Origin: Nostoc sp. CHAB 5844
GTDB lineage: Bacteria; Cyanobacteriota; Cyanobacteriia; Cyanobacteriales; Nostocaceae
Assembly: GCF_020829595.1 (NCBI RefSeq)
Contig: NZ_JAIVFW010000007.1
Span: forward strand, 1-64,000
Length of the DNA: 64,000 nt
Direction of reading: 5' to 3'
Shown here: positions 63,848 to 64,000 of the stretch, piece after piece
How positions within the stretch are numbered: position 1 is the first letter of the stretch
How the letters are laid out: each line of letters begins with the position of its first letter
The notes under the pieces: generated by a model
Seen by the model: the letters and a program-made list of their open reading frames with translations, nothing else
The model's database searches: none
Told to the model about the DNA's origin: nothing
Program-made: the position numbers and the translations under genes

Positions 63848-64000
63848 TCAAAAATACTTATCTAAGCCAGCTTGCTTCAAAACTCCATTGGCAGTGTGGC
63901 GTGATTTAATTTTGCTATCAACTATAAAGTTAATATTTGTAATTGGGCTGTACCAAATTTCATGGTCTCCTTTACCCTGTCTTTTGAAATAACATCCAGC
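63848..64000 (-). CDS. HicA-like mRNA interferase, partial at window edge
   Basis: 50 codons plus TGA, open at the window's right edge. The translation includes FKRQGKGDHEIWYSPITN, INFIVDSKIKSRHTANGVL and KQAGLDKYF, which follows the HicA pattern (FxRQxGSHxxW...VP.H..l..GTLxxILKQAGL), with the catalytic His in GDHEIW. The missing N-terminal part lies outside. A HicB gene may follow upstream. Confidence 0.6.
   Translation of the reverse strand, partial: AGCYFKRQGKGDHEIWYSPITNINFIVDSKIKSRHTANGVLKQAGLDKYF

Overview
The window comes from a filamentous, very probably heterocyst-forming cyanobacterium (Nostocales: Nostoc/Anabaena/Calothrix type). The evidence is the very frequent HIP1 octamer GCGATCGC, the photosystem genes psbU and btpA, cyanobacteria-only families (DUF512 radical SAM, DUF3120), a cnfR/patB regulator next to a nif-type ferredoxin and a cytochrome oxidase operon, and abundant heptameric short tandem repeats (gaagtat / aaaatcc types). 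I see no rRNA, tRNA or CRISPR array.

Layout. 1-2.2 kb (+): small phage-tail- or tailocin-like genes, including a C1q/TNF-like fibre head and a small membrane protein. 2.6-5.6 kb (-): two short operons of mostly unknown genes, one built around a luciferase-like flavin monooxygenase. 6.6-17.1 kb: cysK, then a nitrogen-fixation/heterocyst island: a nitrogenase-associated ArsC-like protein with a His-rich tail, a cysteine-dioxygenase-like cupin, a TPR-like protein, coxC-coxA-coxB, fdxB and, divergently, cnfR/patB. 17.2-17.9 kb: a broken toxin-antitoxin pair and a GC-rich repeat. 18.1-25.9 kb (-): a complete NiFe-hydrogenase maturation operon, NHL-protein/hypF/hypC/hypD/tautomerase/hypE/hypA/hypB. 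It probably serves an uptake hydrogenase encoded outside the window and recycles H2 made by nitrogenase.

26-44.9 kb (-): a membrane-anchored LecA-like lectin, a PQQ-type sugar dehydrogenase lipoprotein, a second broken toxin-antitoxin pair, an HTH-NACHT ATPase, a large signalling operon (1702-residue CBS/10-PAS histidine kinase, receiver-EAL protein, receiver-kinase), a family-10-like glycoside hydrolase, a DUF512 radical SAM enzyme and uppP. 45-49.9 kb: a DUF433/DUF5615 toxin-antitoxin pair, a DUF3120 membrane protein, psbU, nadB and a small secreted protein. 50.6-59 kb: a CHASE2-PAS-GGDEF cyclase, a VKOR-DsbA fusion, btpA, rimO and a DEAD-box helicase. 59.3-64 kb: an unstable accessory stretch with a broken Uma2 gene, an aldo/keto reductase, two intact toxin-antitoxin modules bracketed by overlapping direct repeats, a HicB-like orphan, a methyltransferase and a truncated HicA-like gene at the window edge.

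The functional core is energy and redox support for nitrogen fixation: regulator (CnfR), electron carrier (FdxB), O2-consuming respiration (Cox) and hydrogenase maturation (Hyp). Around it lies a repeat-rich accessory genome with at least six toxin-antitoxin loci or remnants in various states of decay. All functional calls are from reading sequence motifs; no database search was run.
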